A DNA stretch of 64,000 bases from CAYVOV01 sp964453525 (GTDB lineage Bacteria; Chloroflexota; Dehalococcoidia; Dehalococcoidales; UBA2162). Below, one piece after another: positions 41,985-51,269 of the stretch. Below the pieces are notes generated by a model that saw nothing but the letters and a program-made list of their open reading frames with translations, was not told the DNA's origin and did not search any database. Location of the stretch: the NCBI GenBank assembly GCA_964453525.1, contig CAYVOV010000005.1:104015-168014 (forward strand), in the 5' to 3' direction. The translations under genes were made by a program, and so were the position numbers. Position 1 is the stretch's first letter. Each line of letters opens with the position of its first letter.

Positions 41985-43358
41985 ATGCCTAAAGTTTCAG
42001 GCTCCGATTCCGATGCTGAGAAAGAGCACTACATTACTGACTTGGCTGACAAATTCCCGGTCGATGCGGAGAAAATCAGCACACTTTCATCACTTCGTAT
42101 TCGCAACTTCCGTCTCCTGTTAACAGGGACCACGCTTTCGAACGCAGCCCAGTGGATACAGCAGGTTACATTAAGCTGGCTCGTTTATGACCTGACAGGA
42201 TCCGGTACGATGCTGGGGACTGTTAATCTGGTCCGTTCATTATCATCTATAGCAATGATACCGATGGCTGGAATCCTGATTGACCGTCTGAAACGCCGCA
42301 GACTTTTAATGATAAATAACGGCTGGTTGTTTACCATTACTCTGGCACTCGGAATCCTGCTACTGCTTGGTTATAGTCAGATGTTGTATATTTTCCTTTT
42401 TTCTTTTTTTGCTGGCATGGTCGGAACAATCGATAATACCCTGAGGCAGGTTCTTGTTTTTGACTTGGTGCCGCGTAGTCATACGCCTAATGGTATGGCG
42501 CTTATCCAGACCGGATGGAGCCTGATGCGTTCGTTCGGTCCTGCAATGGGTGGTTTTCTACTCATGTGGTTCGGCCCCGGGGGCAACTTCCTCGTTCAGG
42601 CTGGAGCCTACGTACTTATTGTCATCACCATTCTGCGAATTCGATTTCCGGCACGGCAATCGGCCGCAGTCCGAAGCTCTCCACTGGAAAATATTAAAGA
42701 GGGTATCCGGCATGTAATGAAAGAACGTATTACACGTACCTTCATGATGCTGGGATTTGTCCTCCCATTGTTTATCATTCCAATATTTAATATCCTGCCT
42801 CCGATTTATGCTGTAGAGATCTTTGGTGACGAATCAGGCAGGGTGCTGGGATTCCTGATGGCGTCTGTAGGAGTGGGTGGTATCGTCGGAGGCGTTGTCA
42901 CTGCCTCCCTTGGGCATCTGGAGCGTAGAGGACTACTCCAACTTGGTTCTCTTTTCCTCCTCAGTATGTCACTGATAGGCTTCGCCTTTAGTACTACGTT
43001 ACTTGTTTCCCTACTGCTTCTGGCACTGGCAGGATTCTTTGAAATAATATTTCTGACTACAAATCAGACATTACTTCAGCTTTCCATTCCGGATAATTTG
43101 CGGGGGCGGGTGACCAGCGTTGTTAACCTGAACATGGCACTGATGCCCCTGGGTGGTCTGATGGCCGGAGTAGGCTCGGACCTTCTCGGAGGGCCGAATA
43201 TGATTACCGTAGTTCTGGCCGGTATCACTGCGGCTGTCGTTATTTTTATCCTTTTTTACTCGCCTACTGTACGCAACTACCGTCTGAGTGAGGCAATCTC
43301 GCCAAATTCGGCGACAACTCCTGCGGATTTCAGACAAAGACCACCTACTATTGAATAA
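41985..43358 (+). CDS. Major facilitator superfamily exporter
   Basis: 457 residues, twelve hydrophobic helices after a hydrophilic N-terminus. RIRNFRLLLTGTTLSNAAQWIQQVTLSWLVYDLTGSG (landmark, residues 33-69) and GILIDRLKRRR place it in the MFS_3/enterobactin-exporter-like group. The final 48 codons and 25 bases beyond the stop (43213-43383) occur a second time at 49436-49606. ATG at 41985 after AAAGGT. The substrate is unknown. Confidence 0.9.
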   Translation: MPKVSGSDSDAEKEHYITDLADKFPVDAEKISTLSSLRIRNFRLLLTGTTLSNAAQWIQQVTLSWLVYDLTGSGTMLGTVNLVRSLSSIAMIPMAGILIDRLKRRRLLMINNGWLFTITLALGILLLLGYSQMLYIFLFSFFAGMVGTIDNTLRQVLVFDLVPRSHTPNGMALIQTGWSLMRSFGPAMGGFLLMWFGPGGNFLVQAGAYVLIVITILRIRFPARQSAAVRSSPLENIKEGIRHVMKERITRTFMMLGFVLPLFIIPIFNILPPIYAVEIFGDESGRVLGFLMASVGVGGIVGGVVTASLGHLERRGLLQLGSLFLLSMSLIGFAFSTTLLVSLLLLALAGFFEIIFLTTNQTLLQLSIPDNLRGRVTSVVNLNMALMPLGGLMAGVGSDLLGGPNMITVVLAGITAAVVIFILFYSPTVRNYRLSEAISPNSATTPADFRQRPPTIE

Positions 43359-43383
43359 CTCAGAGGAATAAAAAATTGTAAAT
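43213..43383 (+). repeat. 171-bp direct repeat, left copy (end of the MFS gene)
   Basis: From TTCTGGCCGGTATCACTG in the last helix of the MFS gene to TTGTAAA after its stop. The copy at 49436-49606 has the same length and differs at five positions that I can count. The unit distance is 6223 bases. Confidence 0.9.
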
Positions 43384-43550
43384 TCTTGATATCTCAAAGG
43401 GCACGATCAACAGTCTCCCTAACTCATTCTCGGAAGAGGCATAAACACCATGAGAAGCGAAAGTTAGGAATATGCGCTGGAACAGACCAAGTACTCTGGC
43501 TGGTTCCTCTACTGGATAATTATGTTTAATGTATTGATATTATCAGATGC

Positions 43551-44642
43551 CTATTGTTTCCTCTCTGCCAGTATCTTGTATAAGCTGGTACGGTCCTCTG
43601 GTGGGATTGCTTCTTCTTCTTTCTTAACCAGTTTTAAAGCCTCTGATGGGCAGGCCGCTACGCAATTACCGCACCCAATGCAGCGGTCAAGGTTAATTGT
43701 TGAATATCCATCCTGTTCGTCAATGTTGGCTGCGTTAACCTGGCATTTCTCAACACATGTCCCGCAACCGGTGCACCTCTCCGTCTCGACCGTAGCATAA
43801 AAGTTGTGAGTCCAGATTTCTGCCGGTTTGGGCAACATTTTTTGTATTTTCAGGATTCCGCAGCAGCACCCGCAGCAAGCACAGATAAAATCTATTTTCT
43901 GGTAATTTGTCGGCTGCAGTACAAGACCGTCTTCTTCATTTTCACGGGTTATTTCCAGAGCTTCTTCACGGGTTATTTCTCTTGCGAGCCCGGCTTTTAT
44001 GAAATGCCTGGCCCAGTCACCGAAAATCATGCAGGTCTCTTGACGGGATGTTACATGACAAGGTTCTCCTCTCCTTTTCGCGCCTTCCCGGCACATGCAT
44101 GGGTTGATCGCGATCGGCCCATCCATGCTATTAATGGTTTCTCTGATGTGATCATAAGTAGTAACCTGGTGTTCTATCTTGATGCTTTTTTCAATCGGAA
44201 TTGTCCGCATTTGTGATACTTTGGTGCTGGTAAACGCCTTCCCGAATTCACCACTTATATATTCACGAAGATCAGTCGCGAACTGGGGTGTCGCTTTACT
44301 ACCGTGCCATTCGACTATACCCACTAACAGAGGCATCGTATAGTAGTATTCGGTACCACTCTTTTCCGTGATCCCGATTACACCGTTACTCAACATCTCT
44401 TCAAGTAAATTCTTCACTTTTTTAACAGATATACCGCTACCTTTGGCACTATTATAGATATCCATTACGGACTGTGGTGTATAGTTCAAGTGAAGCGCCA
44501 GGTTTGCTTGTTCCGGATTAAATAATTGTTTCAGGATACGAATCTCGACCCCAGATTCCGTGGCCGGAAAACCTACTGCTTGTTTATCAAGGTGCTTCTG
44601 TAATTCGTTATAGATATCATTTGTGTTCTTCAATCCGGTCAT
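43551..44642 (-). CDS. 4Fe-4S protein with winged-helix N-terminus
   Basis: 363 residues. The N-terminal 110 look like a helical/winged-helix region (YTPQSVMDIYNSAKGSGISVKKVKNLLEEM; landmark). Next come cysteine sets CMCREGAKRRGEPC, then CACCGCCCG, and finally a ferredoxin-type pair CTGCGTCVEKC and CIGCGNCVAAC. Proteins of this layout occur beside corrinoid and aromatic-degradation genes in anaerobes; the precise role is unknown, probably electron transfer. ATG at 44642 with AAGGAGA upstream. Last in the minus-strand run with the two UPF0261 genes and the ligase, 134 bases behind them. Confidence 0.82.
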   Translation of the reverse strand: MTGLKNTNDIYNELQKHLDKQAVGFPATESGVEIRILKQLFNPEQANLALHLNYTPQSVMDIYNSAKGSGISVKKVKNLLEEMLSNGVIGITEKSGTEYYYTMPLLVGIVEWHGSKATPQFATDLREYISGEFGKAFTSTKVSQMRTIPIEKSIKIEHQVTTYDHIRETINSMDGPIAINPCMCREGAKRRGEPCHVTSRQETCMIFGDWARHFIKAGLAREITREEALEITRENEEDGLVLQPTNYQKIDFICACCGCCCGILKIQKMLPKPAEIWTHNFYATVETERCTGCGTCVEKCQVNAANIDEQDGYSTINLDRCIGCGNCVAACPSEALKLVKKEEEAIPPEDRTSLYKILAERKQ

Positions 44643-44776
44643 TCTCCTTTTATATAATTTCGTAGTATATATTGATAGATAATATCAAATGGCATATAAT
44701 TAGCCAAAATCTCTTATCAATATCCCCCTTTTGTTTCAAATTCACTATGAACGACACACTATTCACAGCGACAAGG

Positions 44777-46018
44777 TCAACTACCGGGTAGTTGCATGAC
44801 TTCATCAAAGGCTTCGACTACCACCCGGGCAAATTCAGGTGTATCCAAGTCAGCGTCTACTTCTCTAACCTCAATGTCTTGCTTTAATTGTTTTTTAAAT
44901 TCATTAATAAATATCCTGTCGGCTTCTCCATCATAAAAGTAGCTTCCCCTCCTATCAACTGAAGACCAGCCACCGAGAGGTATTATCACCTTTACTGGAC
45001 CACGTGCCTGGTTTATCTTTCTAGCCATTTCCTGAGCTACTAACACCAATTCACTTGAAGACAGTCTGACAAAGGTGCGCAAGGCGTCATATTCATACTT
45101 CTTCCGGTTTTCATATTCGGGGAGATAGGCACTCTTGCGCGGGCTGCCAAAGTTCACCCCGCAAGTGCTGATGAGCTGTGGAATGCCTTTCCTGCCAGCG
45201 ACCTCAAGCCTGGCTGGTCCGGCAGCTCTGGTAAAACCAAGCAGTTCCTCACCCACGCCACCAGGGGCAAGGTCTATTACCGCCCCAAATATATCCACCT
45301 GTTCTATCATTTCTTCCATTGCCCTATCGCCAGTTCCTGAGGCAGAGAAACCAACAACTTGATAGCCCTTTTCCTCGAGATGCTTTCGTACACTCATGGC
45401 ACATTGCTCGCAGGGACCAAAATGAGTCATAGCTACCAACGGGTTCTCTTCTTTACCTTGAAGGCAGACAGGGACTCTGGATGAGGCTTCTACCATACCA
45501 CATATAGCTCCAGCCGCCCGACCTAAGGCATTTTTCATCAAGCTGTCAAGACCGCCAAACTCGACTACTGAATACATCAGCGTTATATCTGACGTCCCGA
45601 TATACCTCTCAGCAAGCCCCCTGACCGAAGCTGTGCTGGAAAGGGCGAATTTCGGCACACCGAAGGGGAGTGATTTCATAATGCTTGTGCTTATCTGCGT
45701 TCCCGTAGCGCCACCCACACCTATGACTGCAGACAATTTGCCTTGAGAGTATAGTTCCCTCACCTTTTTCCTTCCTCCATCCTCCATAATTGGCATTCGT
45801 TGTCCTCTATCAGTGATAAGTGCTACCTCATCAGGATTTCGCCCGCTGGCCAGTATCACCTCTTCACGAGTAATATCACAGTGTCCCTGAGGCTCTCCGA
45901 GTAGGCCCAAATCCAGCATTACGGTCTTTAGCCCTTGGGATTCTATCTCCCGACGGAGGAAGTTAGCTTCATGCCATTTTTCCTCAGCCATAACGAGTAT
46001 GACCACCACTTGGCTCAT
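44777..46018 (-). CDS. UPF0261 / Tm-1-like ATP-binding protein (copy 2)
   Basis: 413 residues of the UPF0261 family, related to the ATP-binding part of the plant antiviral protein Tm-1. Marks: AVIGVGGATGTQISTSIMKSLPFGVPK near residues 95-121, AMTHFGPCEQC near 197, GTGDRAMEEM near 226, and IPLGGWSSVDRRGSYFYDGEADRIFINEFKK near 345 (landmarks). The function in bacteria is unknown. It follows the acyl-CoA ligase by 45 bases; a second family member precedes the ligase. The two are clearly related yet differ throughout, so they may form a heteromer. Confidence 0.88.
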   Translation of the reverse strand: MSQVVVILVMAEEKWHEANFLRREIESQGLKTVMLDLGLLGEPQGHCDITREEVILASGRNPDEVALITDRGQRMPIMEDGGRKKVRELYSQGKLSAVIGVGGATGTQISTSIMKSLPFGVPKFALSSTASVRGLAERYIGTSDITLMYSVVEFGGLDSLMKNALGRAAGAICGMVEASSRVPVCLQGKEENPLVAMTHFGPCEQCAMSVRKHLEEKGYQVVGFSASGTGDRAMEEMIEQVDIFGAVIDLAPGGVGEELLGFTRAAGPARLEVAGRKGIPQLISTCGVNFGSPRKSAYLPEYENRKKYEYDALRTFVRLSSSELVLVAQEMARKINQARGPVKVIIPLGGWSSVDRRGSYFYDGEADRIFINEFKKQLKQDIEVREVDADLDTPEFARVVVEAFDEVMQLPGS

Positions 46019-46063
46019 CTATGAAGTCTCTCCCTTAAGTAGCACAATATGCATATTGTGCTA

Positions 46064-47728
46064 CTATTCTTTTATCCTGCCTTCAGCCTTAAGCTTTTCG
46101 GTCACCAGTCGCGTTAGCTCCTTTTTGTCTACCTTGGCTGAGCCAGCCAGTGGCATGGATTCGATTATCTCCAGCCTCTCAGGGATCTTAAACATGGCAA
46201 TCTTCTTGTTCTTCAGATAGTTTACCATGTCCTCAAAGGTAAATGTTTCGCCCTTCTTCAGGGTAACAAAGGCACAGGCTCGTTCACCCATTACGGGGTC
46301 AGGCATAGCTACCACTGCGGCTTCAATTACCTGCGGGCATACTGCCAGATAGTCCTCTATCTCCTGGGGATAGATATTCTGACCACCACGAATAATAATA
46401 TCTTTTTTTCGCCCCATTACTTTCAGCCAGCCATCCTCAGTGAGAGTTACTAGGTCACCGGTAGTGGCCCAACCACCTTTGTGAAATGCCTCCGCTAGAG
46501 TCATCTCAATATTCCGGTAATAACCAATCGAATTACCTGGCCCTCTAAAGTGGAGCGTACCCACATCCCCCGCCTTTACCTCCCCACCCTGTTCATCTAG
46601 CACCTTTATTTCAACACCGGGATGAACTCTGCCTACGGTGGTGTACCTTACTTCCCTGGAAGCCGACAGCGGAACCCCGGATACCGAGCCAGTATCCTGA
46701 CTGCCAAAGGTGCCCAGAATGGGACAGCCGAACCTTTCTTCCGCTTCCTGAGCCAGGGCTGGTGACAGATAGCCACCAGCAGTCTTTAAGAAACGGAGTG
46801 AGGAGAGGTCGTACTTCTCCAGAGGAAGTTGTAGCAATCTGGACAACTGAGTTGGCACCAGGGCCAGAACCGTTGCCTTCTCCCGCTCTATGAGCTGGCA
46901 AATTTCTTCTCCCTCATATTCATACGCTAATGCAATCTTGGCTCCGGCTACCGGAGCGGTGACGTAAGCTGGTGTTCCACCAGGAGCTCCAGCCAGTGGA
47001 GCAAAGGCAAGAACGACATCGTTAAAGCCAAGTTCCCAGTTCCGCGTGTGGGCTTCAGCCGTCCAGATTTCCCGAGCCGCAATTCGATGTTCAACGATCT
47101 TTGGTATTCCCGTAGTGCCCGTAGTACTCACCAGAAAGCCAACCTCATGTATCGGGTCCAGCTTTCTAGTCTCGAGTTCCTGCAACTCATATTCCTCTTC
47201 CCAAGGATGCTCCATCATTTCTGTGAGCGAGAGGCAACCCTTGGGAACTTCATCACCAGCAATGATAATGTATGTGAGATGCGGTAAGTCAAACTGGAGC
47301 TCTTTAATCATCTCATAATAGTCAAAGGTTCGGTATGCTTTTGGGATGACCACACCGACTGCCTGAGTTTGCTCCCCTATCCATTTTAACTCGCTGTGGC
47401 GGAAGGTTGGCATCTCCGGAATGGACAGAATCCCGGCTTTCTCACTCGCCAGCCGAACAAGGACTTGTTCGGCGATATTAGGGAGTTGAATCATCAGCCT
47501 GTCATCTCGCTCCAGTCCTAGTTCCCTTACCAGCGCCAGGGCAATGCGGTTAACTCTCAGCACTGCCTGCCGCCAGGTCAATCTGGTTCCGACTGAATCA
47601 ACTAGAGCCTCCTTATCAGGCCACCTCTCAGCATTCCACTCCCAGTAGTCAGGCAGGATGGTATTCTTCCAATACCCTTCCCGCACGTATTTCTCTATCT
47701 CATTTTCATCATATCGTATTGGCTTCAT
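46064..47728 (-). CDS. AMP-dependent acyl-CoA synthetase/ligase
   Basis: 554-residue adenylate-forming enzyme that activates a carboxylic acid as acyl-AMP and then the CoA thioester. P-loop VSTTGTTGIPK near residue 196, A5 region FGSQDTGSVSG (in place of the common YG-x-TE), A8 TTGDLVTLTEDGWLKVMGRKKDIIIRGGQNIYP near 440, and the catalytic C-terminal lysine in LAGSAKVDKKEL near 535 (landmarks). ATG at 47728 after GAGGGATAG. It is ten bases behind one UPF0261 gene and 45 bases before the other. It resembles 2,3-dihydroxybenzoate-AMP and benzoate-type ligases; the acid is unknown. Confidence 0.92.
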   Translation of the reverse strand: MKPIRYDENEIEKYVREGYWKNTILPDYWEWNAERWPDKEALVDSVGTRLTWRQAVLRVNRIALALVRELGLERDDRLMIQLPNIAEQVLVRLASEKAGILSIPEMPTFRHSELKWIGEQTQAVGVVIPKAYRTFDYYEMIKELQFDLPHLTYIIIAGDEVPKGCLSLTEMMEHPWEEEYELQELETRKLDPIHEVGFLVSTTGTTGIPKIVEHRIAAREIWTAEAHTRNWELGFNDVVLAFAPLAGAPGGTPAYVTAPVAGAKIALAYEYEGEEICQLIEREKATVLALVPTQLSRLLQLPLEKYDLSSLRFLKTAGGYLSPALAQEAEERFGCPILGTFGSQDTGSVSGVPLSASREVRYTTVGRVHPGVEIKVLDEQGGEVKAGDVGTLHFRGPGNSIGYYRNIEMTLAEAFHKGGWATTGDLVTLTEDGWLKVMGRKKDIIIRGGQNIYPQEIEDYLAVCPQVIEAAVVAMPDPVMGERACAFVTLKKGETFTFEDMVNYLKNKKIAMFKIPERLEIIESMPLAGSAKVDKKELTRLVTEKLKAEGRIKE

Positions 47729-47738
47729 GTCTATCCCT

Positions 47739-49013
47739 CTATGGTGAGGCGGTCTTCTTTGCTAGCATCATCTCATTAAAAGCTTCCACTACTGCCACGG
47801 CGAATTCCGGACTATTCAGGGGCAATTCGAGTTCCCTGACTCCAATTTCAGGTTTTAGCTTTTTCTTCAACTCTTCGATAAATACCTTGTCGGCATCAGG
47901 GTCGTAGAGGGTTTGTCCCTGGACACTAAGTGATGACCAGCCCTTTAACGGTATTAAAAATCTCACCGGACCCTTTGCCTTGTTCAACTTTTCGCTCACT
48001 ACTCTTGCTAAGAACCTCAGTTCTTCCGCATTTATCCTGGCTTGTACACGATAGGCGTCCTGAACATAATAGTTTCGGGTAGCAATGTTTTTGGAAGTCC
48101 ACAATGGGTCGCTACTGTTCTTTCTCTGTATCGGTCCACAACTTATCATCTCAAAACCACATGGTGTAATAACCAAAGGAAGTCCTCTCTTACCTGCCAT
48201 CTCCAATCTGTCTGCTCCGGCAGCCCGATTGCCGCCAAATAGTTCTTCGCTCAAACCAGCAGGTACAACATCGATAACAGCGTCAAAGATTCCCTGATCC
48301 AGGAGCTCCTCCAACGCTCTATCACCAACGCCATCAGCGTGGCAGGGGATTACTGTGTACCCCCTTTCTTCAAGGTATTGTCGGACAAGTTCACAGCAAT
48401 CACTGGAGTACTGAAATTCGGTCATAGCAATCAGGCGACCTTCTGCCTGTTTAAGCAGGTCAGCAACCGAAACAGCGCTGCTCTCTACCATGCCGCAGAT
48501 AGCACCGGCAGCTCTTTTCAGAACGCTTTGACTGAGTTCATGAAGACCATCCATATCCAAGACGGATGATAGTAAGGCTATATCCGAAGAGCCAAAAAAG
48601 CCACCGAGATAGCTGGGCATCGCAGCGCTACATACCATAAGCTTTGGTATCCCAAATGGTAGTGCTTTCATAATAGTGGTTCCCATCACTGCGTTACTGA
48701 CACCACCGACACCTACGATGCCAGCCAGTTTGCCTTCCTTATACATCTCTAAGGTCTTTTCAATTGCACCATTAATCATGATGGAGGTTGACTCAACTCT
48801 CGGCTTATCCGGAGTTCTAATTTCCTCTATCTTGGCTCCCCCAGCCCTGGCGACGGCTTCGCAGGGGATGTCAGCCGGAATTGGAGACTGGCCACGCATG
48901 CTCATATCCAGAAGTGTCGTTTTTTGCCCTCTCTGTTCTATCAGCTCCTTAAGGAATTGGACTTCCTGCCACTTTGTATCCAGCGAGGCAACAATAATGA
49001 TTGACTTGAGCAT
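47739..49013 (-). CDS. UPF0261 / Tm-1-like ATP-binding protein (copy 1)
   Basis: 424 residues from ATG 49013, seven bases after AAGGAGG; a start at 49031 is less likely. Same domain plan as copy 2: GIVGVGGVSNAVMGTTIMKALPFGIPKLM near residues 95-123, AMTEFQYSSDCCEL near 200, GVGDRALEEL near 230 and IPLKGWSSLSVQGQTLYDPDADKVFIEELKK near 355 (landmarks). First gene of the minus-strand run. The Tm-1 link suggests ATP binding; the reaction is unknown. The pairing with a CoA ligase suggests an acid- or CoA-linked task. Confidence 0.88.
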   Translation of the reverse strand: MLKSIIIVASLDTKWQEVQFLKELIEQRGQKTTLLDMSMRGQSPIPADIPCEAVARAGGAKIEEIRTPDKPRVESTSIMINGAIEKTLEMYKEGKLAGIVGVGGVSNAVMGTTIMKALPFGIPKLMVCSAAMPSYLGGFFGSSDIALLSSVLDMDGLHELSQSVLKRAAGAICGMVESSAVSVADLLKQAEGRLIAMTEFQYSSDCCELVRQYLEERGYTVIPCHADGVGDRALEELLDQGIFDAVIDVVPAGLSEELFGGNRAAGADRLEMAGKRGLPLVITPCGFEMISCGPIQRKNSSDPLWTSKNIATRNYYVQDAYRVQARINAEELRFLARVVSEKLNKAKGPVRFLIPLKGWSSLSVQGQTLYDPDADKVFIEELKKKLKPEIGVRELELPLNSPEFAVAVVEAFNEMMLAKKTASP

Positions 49014-50175
49014 ACCGAACCTCCTTAGCACATCTTAGAAGTGTGTCATAAGTACTCGTGGTAAGGCTGGGCTAGCTAATTATAATATTCGTCTGAGTAA
49101 CTGTCTATCTGTATATGGTAAACACCCGAGCTTGTGTCTCACAAACGTCCAGAATAATTCCAATTGCACATTTACTCAGAATGTGACTCTCAATAGTGGG
49201 ATATAGCTGCTGACGGTACTTCTTTATTACTATAGTATTCTTGATTATGCATAGATACGGGATATATTCCGTTAAAAGATTATACGGTTATATTCGTAAA
49301 TTAATGCTTGCCATACTAACCAATCCACTTCTCCAGATACCAATTGCTCTGGTATTTATTGTCCCTATAATAGCTACGCCCGGTCAATTCATTCAATCAG
49401 GATTTATTAAAACATCAACATCGGTACTTCTAACATTCTGGCCGGTATCACTGCGGCTGTCGTTATTTTTATCCTTTTTTACTCGCCTACTGTACGCAAC
49501 TACCGTCTGAGTGAGGCAATCTCGCCAAATTCGGCGACAACGCCTGCGGACTTCAGACAAAGACCACCTACTATTGAATGACTCAGAGGAGTAAAAGATT
49601 GTAAAAGAATTAAAAAAAAGATAAGACTTTTATACCTTTTTGGGGACAGATTAATAACACTGTTTTGAAGGCAAAGGTACCAGTTGCTATAATAACGCTC
49701 AGGTTTTTGAAAGGAGAACTGGAAAAAATGGGTCGAGTTAGCCTCAAAAATGGTGAGCCGCGGAGGACTCGTATCAACAACCTAGCGGGATATTTGCGTA
49801 TGGGTGCAATTGTACGCATAGTTTATAATCCATGTTGTACTCGGATATCCCATTGGTCGAATTTTAAAGGAGTGCTTCGGAATGGGGAGTTTGACTTTTT
49901 CTGATCCTTCGTCTATAGAATATTTTATTATTAGTTACTGATTTCTCCTTGTTAACTCACCGATTTCCCAGATATTTTTAAAGAAAATGTTAGAATGGTA
50001 TTGTGAATATGTACTCGAATTGGAAGACACCCCTCCCTAGCCCTTTGTGGAGCGAGTGAGTGTATTTCTCAGGACAGACCTTCATAGATTTACCGGTGAT
50101 TTCTAAAAAGTAAATCATTTATGCGGTGTTAATAATAGATTTGTATACGGAACACTTATAAGGAGAATGGAAGCA
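49014..50175. other. Long gap with a duplicated gene tail
   Basis: About 1.16 kb without a convincing intact gene. It holds the 171-bp MFS-tail copy (49436-49606). Frames at 49241-49510 and 49665-49904 are short. The second has an AAAGGAG (49709-49715) before an internal ATG at 49728 but matches nothing that I recognise and could be the remains of a longer gene. The rest is AT-rich with no clear repeat. Confidence 0.5.
49436..49606 (+). pseudogene. Duplicated 3' end of the MFS gene (171-bp repeat, right copy)
   Basis: Codes in frame for the last 48 residues of the MFS protein at 41985-43358, ending in TGA at 49579-49581 where the original has TAA, and continues 25 bases beyond. There is no start or upstream part. 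Two coding changes and one at the stop are visible, plus two after it. It is a gene remnant that shows where the 6.2 kb unit repeats. Confidence 0.88.
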
Positions 50176-50634
50176 ATGAAAGAGAGAAAATACAGTAAAT
50201 ATTTTCTAACCGAACCGGAATTAATAAACAAACCAAAGATTCAAATGTCCAATCCCAGCGCGTACGTGGATAGTGAATCCCATTTCGGTATACAAGCTAA
50301 TTTTTCTATGGCATGGAGGTACATTAAAGAGCCGATGCTTTTTGACCGAATACCGCATTCTCATGATTTTGATGAGTTCCTTTGTTTCCTGGGAGGAAAT
50401 CTTGAGAATATCTTCGACTTTGACGCCACAATAGAATTATCTTTAGGTGAAGAAGAGGAATTATACCTGATAGAGCAACCAACGATAGTCTATATTCCGA
50501 AGGGACTGGTCCATACTCCACTCACGTTCAAACGAATTGATAAACCTGTCCTCTTCCATCCCATCGCTTTAACGCCGGATTATTACAGTAACTTCAGGGA
50601 AAAAGTAAAATTCTATAAAAATGATCAGGTGTAA
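50176..50634 (+). CDS. Cupin-like metal-binding protein (paralogue of 16183)
   Basis: 152 residues from ATG 50176, ten bases after AGGAG; ATG 50167 would be only one base from it. PHSHDFDEFLCFLGG near residues 57-71 gives H-x-H-x3-D-E, and IPKGLVHTP the second half of the site. It shares these blocks and its length with the protein at 16183. No precise family is recognised. A TTCGA hairpin lies 64 bases after the stop. It precedes a degradation-type cluster on the other strand. Confidence 0.75.
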   Translation: MKERKYSKYFLTEPELINKPKIQMSNPSAYVDSESHFGIQANFSMAWRYIKEPMLFDRIPHSHDFDEFLCFLGGNLENIFDFDATIELSLGEEEELYLIEQPTIVYIPKGLVHTPLTFKRIDKPVLFHPIALTPDYYSNFREKVKFYKNDQV

Positions 50635-50697
50635 GCGACATTAACTTTTATTCAAAATGAAGATATCCAGTATAAAAAGGATTTATTCAATATAAGA

Positions 50698-50731
50698 ATT
50701 GTTTCAGGGAGAGTTCGACTCTCCCTTGTTT
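50698..50731 (+). repeat. TTCGA hairpin repeat, copy 1
   Basis: ATTGTTTCA, then GGGAGAGTTCGACTCTCCC (50707-50725), then TTGTTT. The stem is eight perfect pairs with a TCG triloop. It lies after the cupin-like gene and would work as an intrinsic terminator; the T-rich tail is on the plus strand. Confidence 0.8.
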
Positions 50732-50885
50732 CTTACTACAATTTATTAACGGGCATTATCTTATAAGGCAGGTCAGAATTAACCAATCATAGGTGGATTC
50801 TATGCGGTAATGAATTGAGATAGTTTTTCAGTATACATTTTTGGCTCCTGGAACTAATTGTATATTAAAATCTGACCGGTACCTG

Positions 50886-51230
50886 CTATATGTTCAGTTC
50901 ATCCTTGATAACATGTTCTTTTACTACCCATAGACCGCCGTCACGCATGTCAGAGAATCTGGCTCCGTCAAGAGCCAGTACTTTCCCCTCCTCGGTCTGA
51001 AGATATTCCATCGATTTCTCAAATGCTTCGATATCGTCATACCACATCTCTACGAAACCGTCGCCCTTGAATTTACGACCCGGAACAGAAACAAAATGAT
51101 TCTGCACGTATTTTCTGAGGCCAGGAATCATCTTGGCTGCCATCGGTCCGTGCTGCTCCAGCCAGTACCTGCTGAATTCTTCCCTGGTCCACCCTTCTTT
51201 TTTATAGGCGAGCGCGATTGATTTAATCAT
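50886..51230 (-). CDS. EthD-domain dimeric alpha/beta-barrel protein
   Basis: 114 residues: IALAYKKEGWTREEFSRYWLEQHGPMAAKMIPGLRKYVQNH (landmark, residues 5-45), the EthD signature with the W-x3-HGP core. Relatives act as small accessory or cofactor-free enzymes in ether and aromatic degradation. ATG at 51230, six bases after GGAGG. On the same strand as an SDR and a second dimeric-barrel gene, which suggests a shared degradation task. Confidence 0.88.
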   Translation of the reverse strand: MIKSIALAYKKEGWTREEFSRYWLEQHGPMAAKMIPGLRKYVQNHFVSVPGRKFKGDGFVEMWYDDIEAFEKSMEYLQTEEGKVLALDGARFSDMRDGGLWVVKEHVIKDELNI

Positions 51231-51269
51231 CCTGAACCTCCTGTGATAGTACTATTGTCTGCAAACAGA

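Noticed and set aside
49241..49510. 89-codon frame with hydrophobic residues
   Set aside because: Its second half is the duplicated MFS tail read in the wrong frame; the first half has no ribosome site.
50707..50725. TTCGA hairpins as tRNA T-arms or tRNA remnants
   Set aside because: The GTTCGA core recalls a T-loop, but the best pairing leaves a three-base loop, not seven, and no acceptor, D or anticodon arms lie nearby.
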